Below, piece by piece: positions 24,584 to 38,170 of a stretch of DNA of 64,000 bases; the stretch's first letter is position 1; every line of letters begins with the position of its first letter. The translations under genes and the position numbers were made by a program. A model generated the notes under the pieces. That model saw nothing but the letters and a program-made list of their open reading frames with translations. It had not been told where the DNA came from and did not search any database. The DNA is from Peromyscus leucopus. Its lineage: Eukaryota > Chordata > Mammalia > Rodentia > Cricetidae. The stretch is taken from positions 34,877,642-34,941,641 of the forward strand of contig NC_051072.1 of NCBI RefSeq assembly GCF_004664715.2, read 5' to 3'.

Positions 24584-25454
24584 AAATGCCCAAACGCATT
24601 TACAAAAAGTTAGCTAGAATTCCTTCAGCACATAACTGAAAACTATTAAATGTCCGGAATGTAACGTTTCCGAAATATCTGACGTAGCGTTTGGACTTCT
24701 CCACAACTGGGCTCCATTTTGCTGCTCCCGCTGCTTTTCTGCATCTCCCTCACACATCCCACGAACACAACTGAGTTCTTAATCGCCTGGAACAGGTCCA
24801 AATTTCCCACCCTCCGGCTTCGGGTGTGTTATCTCCTCTGCCTGGACTTCTGATTGTGTCAATTCTCCTCCAAGTTCTTACACATTTCAACTGCTCTGAG
24901 TCCTTCAAGGGCTAGATCTGATGCCATCCACTGCACCGAGCTTTTCTCACTCTTCTAGCAGATAAGATTTGCTTGAAGGATGAAGCCTACTGTTCCTGGT
25001 TCTCTCTGTAACACTTTCCACCCTGTAGCACAGTTATCTAAATGTAGGCAGCGTCTTCCAGAGTAGACTGCAAGTCACTGGAAAGGTTAATGTAGTTAAG
25101 GTAATGCATGTATAAATTAATAATGTGATTAATGTATTAAGTCCATCTTCATATTGGAACATGTGAAACACAAAGTTTTACACATAGCGAGAACACAATA
25201 AATATTTTCCAATGAGTTAAACTTTTATAAAATACTATTAACAGTTCTCAAATGGCAGAATGTAGAATTTGCCCCCAAATCATTCCATGCCATAGAAATA
25301 ACTCACTGTTTGGCTAAAGGTGGTAGTTTTTTTAGTTTAGCTTTTTGGATTTCATTTTTACGTTTCTAGCACGTCCCTGTTCAGCAAAGCATCTCTCAAC
25401 TTTCAACTGTTAATAGTATGTAGATTTCCTTAAACAGATCTACAATGAATCTTC

Positions 25455-25600
25455 ACTCTACTAATATTTGAACACATGCTGCCACAGTGCAGCATGTGCT
25501 GAGTGCTTCACAAATAAGCATTGCCCTATGCTTTGGGAGTATTCTCATGTAGTTCTTTACACTATCCTGATACCTAAGTAGCAGCTCAGAGAGAATAAAG
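25455..25600 (-). repeat. Possible degraded MIR
   Basis: CAGTGCAGCATGTGCTGAGTGCTTCACAAAT (read in two parts) and CAGCTCAGAGAGAATAAAGA have the spacing of an antisense MIR, at low identity. The 137-codon minus-strand open frame over it is most likely chance. Confidence 0.35.
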
Positions 25601-26002
25601 AAAGAGAAGGCTATGCGGATGCTTCTGGGAAAGATGGCCTCTGCATTCCTGTAAAAGCAAAGGGCTGACTCTGTCGAACACTCCCAAGCCTGGAGGCAAT
25701 CACGGTTTGTCATTTTAAGTTCCAAGTATTTATTAGCAGCAAATTTTGGAGCCTGGTGATATGATATGAAAAGTATAGCACTTCTGTAGTATTCAAGAAA
25801 ATCTGATGGCCAGATTAGAAAAGCTAGTATTTGGAGAATTTTGCTCAAATTGCCACTGACCAACACAACTGAACCAGAAGGGCCAAAACAGTAAGTTTCT
25901 GATTAGAGGGTGGGTATCTGTTACGAACTTGCTGAAAATAAGGTCTTTCATAGTGTGCAAATGCTACTGCATCTGGCATGGCTTGTGATTTTTCCCCCCA
26001 AT

Positions 26003-26004
<2 letters not shown>

Positions 26005-26095
<91 letters not shown>
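26005..26095. repeat. Compound (TG)n-(GA)n microsatellite
   Basis: About 18 TG units run directly into about 27 GA units without interruption. The purine half is a perfect mirror repeat. Confidence 0.97.
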
Positions 26096-26098
<3 letters not shown>

Positions 26099-26422
26099 TA
26101 ATTTACCTATATTATGAGGAAGCTAATAAGATATGTATATGGTTATAGATTAATATATATTCATAGAACGCAGAAAATGTTTAAAACCAGCAGTACCTCA
26201 TCTTCTGTAGAAGAGAAGATAAAGAAGAGCAATCTCATCTGAAGCCTTGATTGCTCAAAAGAAGCATATTAATTCTGTTTCATACTAAGTGCAGTTTCAT
26301 TGAATTCTATCTGACTTCAAATGTTATCACCATCTAGCCTACTCACGCAAAACCAACCATAACAAAACGCTCTATGCCTGACTCTGCCCATGGTTCCTCT
26401 TTTTACTGCCCTCTATGGAACT

Positions 26423-26437
26423 ATTACTGCAACTCTT
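26423..26437. repeat. L1 target-site duplication, left copy
   Basis: ATTACTGCAACTCTT; the right copy at 28032-28046 has one substitution. Confidence 0.85.
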
Positions 26438-28031
26438 GTTTTAAAAATATTTTTATTTTATAATTAACTTAATTTCACATATCAGCCATGAATTCCCCTG
26501 TCCTCCCTCCTCCCAACCCCAGCCCTCCTCCCCAATCCACCCCCCATTTCCACCTCCTCCAAGGCAAGGTCTCCCCTGGGGAGTCAGCCCAGCCTGGAAG
26601 ACTAAGCCAAGGCAGGTCCAGTCCCCTCCTCCCTATACCAAGGCTGAGCAAAGTGTCCCAGCATAGGTCCCAGGCTCCAAAAAGCCAGCCCTTGCACCAA
26701 GGACGGGTCCCAGCTCCACGCCTGGGGCCTCCCAAACAGTTCAAGCTCATCAACTGTCTCACTTATCCAGAGGGCCTGGTCCAGTTCCATGGGGGCTCCT
26801 CAGGTATTGGTTCACAGTTCCTGCATTTCCACTAGTTTGGCTATCTGTCCCTGTGATTTTTCCAATCAGGGTCTCAATATCTCTCACTCATACAATCCCT
26901 CCTCTCACCAACTGGACTCCCGGAGCTCCACCTGGGGCTCGGTCGTGGATCTCTGCATCTGCTTCCATCAGACACTAGATGAGAGTTCTATCACCACAGC
27001 CAGGGTTTTAGGCCATCCGATCACCAGAGCAGGTCAGCTCAGGCACTCTCTCGACCATTGCCAGTAGTCTATAATGGAGGTATCTCTGTGGATTTCTGGG
27101 GACCTCTCTAGCACTCTGCTTCTTCCTAGTTCCCTGGGGTCGATATTCATCATGGTATCTTGCTCCCTGTTCTCCCACTCTGCTCCTGATCCAGCTGAGA
27201 CCTCCTGCTCCTCTAAGCTCTCTTTCCCCTGACCCTTGCCCTCCATTACCCGCCCTCAAGCCCCCAGTTTGCTCATGTAGATCTCATCCATTTCTCTGTT
27301 GCTGGGAGATCCCGGTGTCTTTCTTAGGGTCCTCTTTACTAGGTAGCCTCCCTGGAATTGTGAGTTGCAGTCTGGTTATCCTTTACTTTACATCTAGTAT
27401 CCACTTTTGAGTGAGTTAAAAAATGGGCTATAGAGCTAAACAGAGAATTCTCAAGAGGAAAAGCTCAAATGGCTGAAAGACATTTAAGGAATTGCTCAAC
27501 ATCCTTAGTCATCAAGGAAATGCAAATCAAAACGACTCTGAGATACCATCCTACACCCCTCAGAATGGCTAAGATCAAAAACACTGAAGACAGCATATGT
27601 TGGAGATGATGTGGAGCAAGGGGTACACTCCTCCACTGTTGGTGGGAATGCAAATTTGTACAGCCACTTTGGAAATCAATATGGCGCTTTCTTAAAAAAT
27701 TGGGAATCAACCTCCCTCAAGACCCAGCTATACCACTCTTGGGCATATACCCAAGGAATGCTCAATCATACCATAAAGACACATGCTCAGCTGTGTTCAT
27801 AGCAGCATTGTTTGTAATAGCCAGAACCTGGAAACAACCTAGATGCCCTTCAACTGAAGAACAGGTAAATAAAATGTGGTACATATACACAATGGAGTAC
27901 TACTCAGTGGAGAAAAACAATAACATCATGAGGTTTTCAGGCAAATGGACGGATCTAGAAAAAAATCATCCTGGGTGAGGTAACCCAGACTCAGAAAGAC
28001 AAACATGGTATGTACTCACTCATAAGTGGAT
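26438..28031 (-). mobile_element. L1 retrotransposon, 5' truncated, with twin-priming inversion
   Basis: Two L1 segments lie head to head. 26438-27416 is the 3'UTR in minus orientation; its A-rich end with AATAAA is at 26440-26465 read on the minus strand. 27417-28031 is the end of ORF2 in plus orientation; its frames show IPLLGIYPRN, VIARTWKQPRCPS and KMWYIYTMEYYS. The outer end of the inverted segment (ACTCACTCATAAGTGGATA) matches the start of the 3'UTR segment (ACTCACTCAAAAGTGGATAC), as twin priming predicts. Flanking duplications ATTACTGCAACTCTT (26423-26437) and ATTACTCCAACTCTT (28032-28046) differ by one base. No intact ORF2. Confidence 0.9.
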
Positions 28032-28046
28032 ATTACTCCAACTCTT
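28032..28046. repeat. L1 target-site duplication, right copy
   Basis: ATTACTCCAACTCTT. Its first bases are shared with the L1 terminus ATATTA, a microhomology at the join. Confidence 0.85.
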
Positions 28047-28469
28047 AAAGGAAAAGTTCCGCTTTCTTGCCAGGTCATTCTTTCTGTGGCCCTACCCAGA
28101 CTGAATACAGAAGTGTAGCCAGGATCGTGTTTAGTCATAAATACAAAAGAGTGAATGTCAAAGGAACAAGACTAGACAGTCTTCAGGGAGGTGACATTAA
28201 CGTTTAATTTAATGGTGTACCTACACTAATCTATGTCATTATCTGAACTGTCTAATTAAATAAGTGAATGTGCACTACAAATTAAGGGTAAATATAGACA
28301 TCGCTCAGATTAGGGATCAATTTTGTTTTAAAATTTTCCAAAGGCTCTATTTTTCCCCTGAATTCAACACAAATTTTCTATAAAATAAGCAATGAAATGC
28401 ACGTATGGGACCTGAACCCAATCCTAGCCAGCAGGCTAGTACTCATGCGTAGAAAATGGCAGAAAGGCA

Positions 28470-28600
28470 AACAGTGCCATAGCTTCTCAAGTCTCACTAC
28501 CTGGGTTCAAAGCCAAGCTCTGTCACACAGCATCACAAGGGGTCTTAACTAGTATTCCAAGGCTCAGTTTCCCTCCAAAAAGTGAAAATGAAAAATTTCA
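28470..28600 (+). repeat. MIR SINE
   Basis: CTGGGTTCAAAGCCAAGCTC, TGTCACACAGCATCACAAGG and AAGGCTCAGTTTCCCTCC keep the sense MIR order. Confidence 0.75.
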
Positions 28601-28601
28601 C

Positions 28602-28620
28602 TATATATATATATATATAA
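28602..28620. repeat. (TA)n microsatellite
   Basis: About nine TA units at the 3' edge of the MIR. Confidence 0.9.
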
Positions 28621-29524
28621 AACGCTGTGTTCATAAACATTAACTGTCGTTTTGTTATTTTAAAGGTATATTATACTGTGACTATTTAAGCCTGTAACTT
28701 CCCAAACTACTGAGCTAACTTGAGTTCTAAGACCTAGAAGTAAAAGTTTAAAAGTGCTGAGGGCTGTAGGCAATGGAGGTCAGGTCCTTCCAGTTCCTGA
28801 GGGAGCCAATGCTAGGAAGAGAAACCAAGTTTGGATTTGGGAGGAAGCTTTTCTCATCTCCTGGTAACTTCCTCCTACAGCCTGTATCTCCCTTAGCCTC
28901 AAGTCATTTTTATTCTACAGTGTTTCCCCCTCCATCTTTGTTGTCCAGATTTCTTTTCACCATTTAAAAAAAAAAGTCATTCTTCAGATGAAAAGGCTCA
29001 GTATTGTAAAAAAAAACTAGCTTGAGCTAGATTTTAAACCAAACCAAACCAAAACAGAAAAAAGTATAATTAATCAAAGTACCGTTCATGTGACACTGTT
29101 ATCTCCCAGGCTGACACATGGTAAACTATGTATATTATACCATGCTTCTTTCTCTTTTGCTGGAAGTGCCCAGATAGCCAAAATTCTGCACCATTTCAAC
29201 AGCTCACATGGCTGCCTCCGTAAGAGCACAGGTCGTGTAGATTAAGCAGTGCTACTTATGGGCACCTGCTTCGTATTTCCTTTTTTCTTGTCATAGATCG
29301 CTTTCAAATAAATATAATTGGATTCTCAAGAGCAGAAAAGCAAACACAAGCCTAGGTACACAGTGGTCTCACTGTCTCAGGCATTCTTGCAGCGGTTTAT
29401 AACGCACTTCCTCACAGCTTTCAAGCATAACTGCCTTCACCAGGTACCTGTCTCTCATCGACTTTGGAAGACACCTAAAAAAAATCCTTGTTTGTCAAGT
29501 TCAAATCTGCATCTCTAGGTGCCC

Positions 29525-29582
29525 CACCAGGGGCTGGCACAGAGCAGACAGTCAATATTTATTAACCATAATTAATAAATGA
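29525..29582 (+). repeat. MIR-like 3' fragment
   Basis: GGGGCTGGCACAGAGCAGAC and AGTCAATATTTATTAACC resemble the end of MIR (CTGGCACATAGTAAGCGCTCAATAAA). Confidence 0.45.
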
Positions 29583-31511
29583 ATATTATGTTGATTTGTT
29601 CCTCATAGGATTGAGTATAAACAGTCTCTGGCTTTTGTATATTCTAAAAATAACTCTTGTCAGTTCCCTCTATCCCTTCTACATTTATTTGAATTCTGCT
29701 TCTTTCCAAAGCAGAGCAGTTCACCTCATTCCTTCTCAAAGTAAGCTGTCCCTTTGTCCTTGGAAACTGTCACGATGAAGGGGAACTACTGACAAGCTCT
29801 CTCCACTCCAGACAGCTCCAGACAAGCATTCCCTAGAGCTGAAGCTGGATGAATGAATCACCAAATCATATCAAAGGGGATCACACTTCCTCTTTTACAC
29901 AATTACTATACATTAAAATAAGATTAGTCACTAAAGCACATGTACCACTAAAGAGATTTCATCACACTGGATCCTACCATTAAGTAGTAATTGCCAACTT
30001 TCGTCTTTGATGCTGCGGAATATTCATCTCAAGAGGCAAGTAGGACCCTCAAAATGAAATTAATTTTAATTAGCTTAAATGTAAGTGTGTCTGTGTTATA
30101 GAGCACTTGGGGACAGAGGATAATGCGAACAGAGTGTCACAGTGTAAAACAAACAGGAATCAGAGAGCACTAGCAAACAGAAGATAAATGAGTATGAAAC
30201 TGCTTGAGGTCCAGACCTTCACTTCCAAATACAGTTTCCCATGAAGAACACTCTCGAAAGAAAAGAGAGAGGCAGTGGGATTCAAACGGTGCTAAACCAC
30301 CACCTAAGCTTTATTTAGACTGAATCAGCTAAAGAATATGTTTGCCTATGATGCAAACAAACAAACAAACAAACAAAAAACAACAACTGTAGGAGAAGAA
30401 ATATTTATTAGGGATCCAGTACAGTCCTGCAATGCTGAATTTTCTTAAAGCTGCAATATTAGGCAGGGGCCTGTTTTCAGGCCCTTCCTTCTTCTTCTAG
30501 ATGAGTGAAAACAGTGGTAAGGGAGGGATGAAAATATCTGTTAATCTGCCTGACATAGGACATGTCCATTTAAAAAATAGTTTGCTTTAAACAATACAAA
30601 TCATGGCCTTACTATTGGTTTCAATACTTCTTCTTTACACCAATGGCTGACCATAAAATGAAGTAATAGGGGGAAAACACACACATATAATTCACCCTAC
30701 TCCTATTCTTTGGTTGTGGGTGGTGCTAAGATTTCATCTCTTCCTTACTTAGGAAAATTAGGGTCAAGAGCCAGATTTCAGTACAGATTTCAAGACCCAA
30801 CTCTAAGGATGGTGTCCTTGCTAATAATCAATGTTTAAGAAAACATTTTAAACAAAATTAGACAGCATTAAGACAATAACTCATATTCTTAAAATTTTCA
30901 TAAACTCAAGGACTACTTTTATACCTGCCATAATGGTGCCACAGGCACACAAAGGTGATTTTTTATAGCCAAAGTCTATCAGGAAGGACGCCCAACCATC
31001 CCAACACTAATGACCCGTGAGGTACAGAAACTTGGCAGGGTGAGGGACAAGGCTTAATGTCCTTAAGACAGTGTCTGGAGGCTGGGCTCCTGGAAGTGAT
31101 TGACAACTTTCTGTCATCTCCTCCCACTGAGCACAGGCAGACCTAAGGCATTTCTTCTAACAAAGAAAACATGACAGAGAGAGAGAGATGGGATGTCATC
31201 TCCATCTTGGGTTACGAAAGCCCATAACGTCCACTTCCATCTTGCTATTCATTCCCTGCCTTCTTGCTGTAGAAGCTCCCATGAAGCACACTGCTTTGAA
31301 AGCTTCCATCTAAAAACCTCCCGAGGACTGAGATTTCCCAACAGTGGGAGAACTCGGGAAGTGATCCCTTCGTGGATGACTGGCATCCCCCTGTTTGAAC
31401 ACCACATTCCACTTATGCATTCACTTGCTGACTGACATGGAAGCTCTTTAAATAAAGCTGCTATGCAAAAAACGATACAAACGCCATCATGAAAGCTTCT
31501 GTTAGAACATT
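29583..31511. other. Unique intronic sequence
   Basis: Only a short (AAAC)n run at 30354-30377 stands out. No gene or other repeat is recognised. Confidence 0.55.
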
Positions 31512-31542
31512 TTATTCATTCATTCATTCATTCATTCATTCA
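31512..31542. repeat. (ATTC)n microsatellite
   Basis: Seven to eight ATTC units. Confidence 0.95.
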
Positions 31543-31556
31543 TGTATTGCTTATTT

Positions 31557-31670
31557 CTCGGGAGACAGGGTCTCACACTAGAGCCCAAGGCTAACCTCGA
31601 ACTCACAGTGATCTGCTGTCTCCGTCTTCCAAGTGCTGGGACTTGGTGTGAGCCACCATGCCTGTTTGAA
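31557..31670 (-). repeat. B1 SINE (diverged, internally deleted)
   Basis: CGGGAGACAGGGTCTCACAC, TCGAACTCACAGTGATCTGC, and AAGTGCTGGGACTTGGTGTG. Confidence 0.83.
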
Positions 31671-32204
31671 GTCCCATTTTCAGGTTTTTAAATTGCTGCC
31701 TAAGAGTGAAATTACCGGTAGTAATCACAGTCCCTCTAGGTTTAACTTATTGAGGAAAGTCTCTAACTTCAGGGTAAACCTTTATACAACAATAGATAGT
31801 GAATGCAAATGCACTTTCAGCTAGGGAGCTGCTTCCCCAGGGGACTGATGAACCCCAGGAGCCAGTCTTGGTAACAGCAGCAGTCTTCTCGGCAGCCCAT
31901 TCTTTCCCAGCTATCTTTAGTCACTGATGCTTCGCTCAAAAGTGACACCTGAAAATGAAATGCTATGAGGACCTTCCAGGGGCCACCTGTGCTGCGCTCT
32001 CCTCCAGAGGTGAGAAAATGAAAGGGGTGGTCTCTGTCCTCGGTACACGCAGCTCTCCCATGAGAATGACCTGTGCTGACATGCTCCACCGCTGTTCATC
32101 AGCTCTCTGCTCTCTGTCCACCTCCACCTTGTCAGTGGCTTTATTCACTCTGTTTCAGCTACATCTACTATCGTTACAACCTGTGTAAAAGTTCTACTGT
32201 CACA
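31671..32204. other. Unique intronic sequence
   Basis: Nothing recognised; overlapping short open frames on both strands only. Confidence 0.5.
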
Positions 32205-32360
32205 TCAGGGCATGATGGTGGTGTACACCTTTAACCCCAGTTAAACCCTCTGCCTCTGGGAGCCAGAGGCAGGTAGACTGAAGGATGGAAGCCAGCCTGG
32301 TCTACACAGTGAGTTCTAGGACAGCCAGAGCACATAATGAGACCTTGTGTCAAGAAACCA
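32205..32360 (+). repeat. B1 SINE with a small internal insertion
   Basis: CAGGGCATGATGGTGGTGTA, then an extra AGTTAAACCCTCTGCCT-type segment before GGGAGCCAGAGGCAGGTAGA, and CACAGTGAGTTCTAGGACAG. Confidence 0.85.
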
Positions 32361-33188
32361 ATAAATAAAAAAGTAAATTAAGTAGGTAAATAAATAAATA
32401 ATGTTCTATTGTCTATACTATGTCCCCTTCTAGATGCGCTCCAGGTATTCTAAATTCAACTCGTCCCCAATGAACTCATTCTTGTCATACATTTATTTCC
32501 CTTCCCCCGCCAGAGGCTCCTAAATTCCCAGGCTGGGGACCAACGGCAGAAATTCAAGTGTGAATCTTCAAAGTCATTCATAATCTCCTAACCCTGCTTC
32601 CAAAGGCCTGTCAGTCACTGTTGACTCAACCTGCCCTTCCTTTCTTCACTCTGGACACTCCAAAACTCCTCTGACTGCCCCCTGCTTCACTTATGACTTA
32701 CCTAGAAATCCCCAGGGAACACTTCAAATCTGAACCCGAATATTATTTTCCTCCAGGGACTTCTTTCTCTTTCAATAAACCTGCTTCATCTGTGTATTGT
32801 TATCCGAGAGGAAAGTGTATATCCCTTCAACTGACAGAACTAGACATATCAGGGTGCATATAGTTTTACAGAGCCAGCTCTTTATGGTAACTGCCTGATA
32901 CTGACAATTTTCTGCACATTTGCTTTAGGATTAGTTCTGGATATGTTGGGCACCTTTGGTGACCAGCACATCATCTTCACTACATTCATGTGTGCTGAAA
33001 TAAAATGATATGACTTATGCCATTTTCTACTATACCAACTAACAGATGTTTATCACATAAAACACTGGGAGTGAGGAGCCCAGTGGCAAACCAATTAGTC
33101 ATGGCCCCTACCTGATCCGTTAGCTCACAGGTTAGCAAGTTACCAAGTTTATAATCTCTTTATGCCTCTATCTATCTCATTTTGACAT
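32361..33188. other. Unique intronic sequence
   Basis: An (AAAT) run at 32388-32400 follows the B1. Nothing else recognised. Confidence 0.5.
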
Positions 33189-33535
33189 TGCGGTACTTCG
33201 GAGTAACACTAGAGTGGCGGACCAGCCCCTACATTTATTTACACCAGGGTCTCTTGAGGAATGAGGAATAAGACACTTAGTTAGAAATAAAGAGGGGAGA
33301 GAAAGAGAAATGAAAAACAGACTTGGGAGAGCCTGGATCCTTATCCACCAGCACTGAACTTTCTTCCAAAGGTCTATTTATAACAATGCCAAGGGGTGGA
33401 ACAAAAGCCCTCCCCCTTGCTAGTTATAGTCAAATGCAGACCCTTACAAATACCTGGTACCCAGGCCCGGGTTCCAATCAACCTCTTATGCAGTCCTGCT
33501 GGGTACAGCCACTAGGAAACCTAGTGGGCGCCAAC
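33189..33535 (-). mobile_element. Candidate solo LTR of an endogenous retrovirus (ERVK/IAP-like)
   Basis: Read on the minus strand it starts TGTTGGCGCCCACTAGG, has a TATA box (TTATAAATAG, about 33370-33379 plus), a poly-A signal AATAAA (33234-33239 plus) and ends near ACTCCGAAGTACCGCA. This TG...CA layout with TATA and AATAAA in the right order is LTR-like. No coding region follows on either side and I could not find a clear target duplication. Family assignment is by general look only. Confidence 0.6.
33509..33527. repeat. Perfect hairpin at LTR edge
   Basis: CCACTAGG-AAA-CCTAGTGG: an 8-bp stem with a 3-base loop, 8 bp inside the proposed LTR end. Confidence 0.8.
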
Positions 33536-36069
<2,534 letters not shown>

Positions 36070-36315
36070 CATGACCAGAGACGGTTCTGTGGTGTGTACT
36101 GCTCTTCTGGAGGACCAGAAGACTGGAGGTTGCTTGGTACCCAGCACCCAAGTCAGAATTGGTTGCAAACACCCACAACTGCAGCTCCAGAGCGACTCAA
36201 TGCCTCTGGCTTCTACTTCTGGGGACACTTGCATACATGTGCACACACCCATACAAAGACACAGACACATAAACACAAAATTAAAACATAATAAAATAAA
36301 TCTTTTTTTTTTTTA
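36070..36315 (+). repeat. B3-like SINE
   Basis: GTACTGCTCTTCTGGAGGAC, TTGCTTGGTACCCAGCACCC, CTCCAGAGCGACTCAATGCC and a long (CA)-rich tail ending AATAAATCTTTT. Head is truncated. Confidence 0.85.
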
Positions 36316-36773
36316 AAAAAACCACTGCCAGTATAAACTATCACATGAGGTATAAAAAAAATCTCAGTTCTTCCTGCAAACTTACCAAAAACCTTGACAT
36401 ATTATCAATGAAAATTTCAAGAAAAATTTTGAAGTGAAATTTCACCTAAAATAACTGGTAAAGTAGCCATATATTGAAGAGCAAAATGATGAGATAAGAA
36501 CAATTACCAATGGACTGCAAACATTAAAAATTTAAATTTTAAAAAATAAAAAAATTAAATTATTTGGTACCATTTTACTTATCCAGTTGTCTAAAAATGT
36601 AAATGATTTAAAACAATAGGAAACATGTAATAACAAAGATAATAGAGTATATTCTTAATAGAAATATTAATCTATATAACAGCAGAAACAAACTATACTT
36701 CCAATATGAATGTAAACTAATCTTTAAAGTAGTTTTGTATTATGTAACAGAGCCTTAAAATATTCTGATCTAC

Positions 36774-36985
36774 AGGAGCTGGAGAGATGACTCAGTAGTG
36801 TACCTGCTGTTCTTAGAGGACCCAGGTCAGTTACCAGCACCCACATGGTGGCTCATACCAGCCTATATTCCAATTTGAACAGATCTGACCTCTTCCTCTG
36901 GTATTCACAGGCAAAAGGCATTCATGTGCTGCACATATATACATGCGGGCAAATACTTAAACACGTAAAATAAAAATACACCTTT
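36774..36985 (+). repeat. B2/B3-family SINE
   Basis: GGAGCTGGAGAGATGACTCA, AGCACCCACATGGTGGCTCA, tail AAATAAAAATACACCTTTAA. Confidence 0.9.
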
Positions 36986-37032
36986 AAATAAATATTTTGA
37001 TCCTAAAGTTTTGTTTTTAATATTATCTAAGG

Positions 37033-37240
37033 TAGTGGTTCTCAACCTTCCTAATGCTATGACTCTTTAATACAGCTCCTCATGTTGTGGTGACCTTCAA
37101 ACATAAAATTATTTCCACTGCTACTTCATAAATGTAATTTTGCTGTTATGAATCATAATATAAATGTCTGATATGCGACCCTTGTAAAAGGGCCATTAGA
37201 TTCCCCCAAAGGGTCATGACCCACAGGTTGAGAACCACTG
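37033..37240. mobile_element. URR1-type nonautonomous hAT-Charlie DNA transposon
   Basis: Terminal inverted repeats TAGTGGTTCTCAACC and GGTTGAGAACCACTG enclose a 208-bp element with GGTGACCTTCAAACATAAAA and CCCCAAAGGGTCATGACCCA. The flanking 8-mers ATCTAAGG (37025-37032) and CTCTAAAG (37241-37248) agree at 6 of 8 bases around the hAT-typical TCTA core. Confidence 0.92.
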
Positions 37241-37530
37241 CTCTAAAGCACTATTTTAAAATTCACTAAATATTTATGCTTTGTGAGGAAAGTCTGATTG
37301 ATACATAGACAGCATTATACCATATACCCAAGTATAAAGGGCAACATATACATCTATACTGGAGATCTGAGACATCCCTGACCTGAAATCCAGAGTTAAG
37401 TTATTCTCACATTACTCATTAGAAATTATCGAGCCAACTAAAGAGTCAACATTCTCCCCAAGTGATGGCCCCATACTTATGAAGACAGCACTTCGATTTG
37501 GTGGGCTATTTTAAAACAAAATAAAACTAA

Positions 37531-37660
37531 GAGGACATGAAAGAGGGAGGAGAAGTGTTGGGGACAGAGTTGGAGAGGTGGATTGAACGTGGACAATGAA
37601 GAAACATCATATATACATGTATGAAAGTGTCAATGAATAAGAAATATTCTAAAAAATTCC
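37531..37660 (+). mobile_element. L1 3'-end fragment
   Basis: CATATATACATGTATGAAAG and TGTCAATGAATAAGAAATAT follow the end of a rodent L1 3'UTR after a purine-rich stretch. Confidence 0.5.
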
Positions 37661-37709
37661 CTACAGCTTAAATGAATTAAGAGTAAGGATGCATATACTA
37701 AGAAGTTGA

Positions 37710-38078
37710 TGTGATGGTTAATACTGACTGTCAATTGGCAGGGTCTCCCATCACCTAGAAGACAAATCTCTGAGCATGTCTGTGAAGAAATTTCTGGATA
37801 GAGTTAACTGTGGGCTGTACCGTTCTATGGGCCGGGATCCTGGAAATGCACAGAACTAAACAGCGGACAGATTATGACAACTGCAGTGTCCTGCCCTCCC
37901 CACCCACGCCTGGCTTTCTGACTGGGGATCCTATGATCAGCTGCCTCTAGCTCTTCCCACTAGGACTTCAATGCCATGATGGACTGTACCCTTGAACCCT
38001 GAGCCAAAAATAAGATCTTCCTTCCTTAAGTTACACTTGTCAAGCATTTTGGTGCAGAAATGAGAACAATTACTAACC
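37710..38078 (+). mobile_element. ERVL/MLT2-like LTR, subfamily A
   Basis: TGTGATGGTTAATACTGACT, ATCACCTAGAAGACAAATCT, CTGAGCATGTCTGTGAAGAA, CCATGATGGACTGTACCC and a degraded poly-A signal in GAGCCAAAAATAAGATC, ending near AGAACAATTACTAACC. This is an LTR-like unit distinct from the repeat that follows. Confidence 0.65.
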
Positions 38079-38170
38079 TGGAAATATAAGCTGAAAAAAA
38101 ACCACCTTCGTCCCCAAGTTGCTTTAGTCATGGTGTCTCATCCCAGCACGAGTCACCCTAACTGGGACAA
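38079..38170 (+). mobile_element. Truncated 3' part of LTR, subfamily B
   Basis: GGAAATATAAGCTGAAAAAA, then CCCCAAGTTGCTTTAGTCAT and ACCCTAACTGGGACA. The same order ends the element at 39295-39706 (GGAAGTGTAAGCTGGGAGAA ... CCAAGTTGCTTTGGTCATGA), so this looks like the remnant of its paired 5' LTR. Confidence 0.6.

Noticed and set aside
25453..25866. 137-codon minus-strand open frame
   Set aside because: No recognised domain, partly over a MIR-like stretch, no splice or promoter context; treated as chance.
26475..27259. Several 60-115 codon frames
   Set aside because: They lie within the noncoding L1 3'UTR, on both strands.
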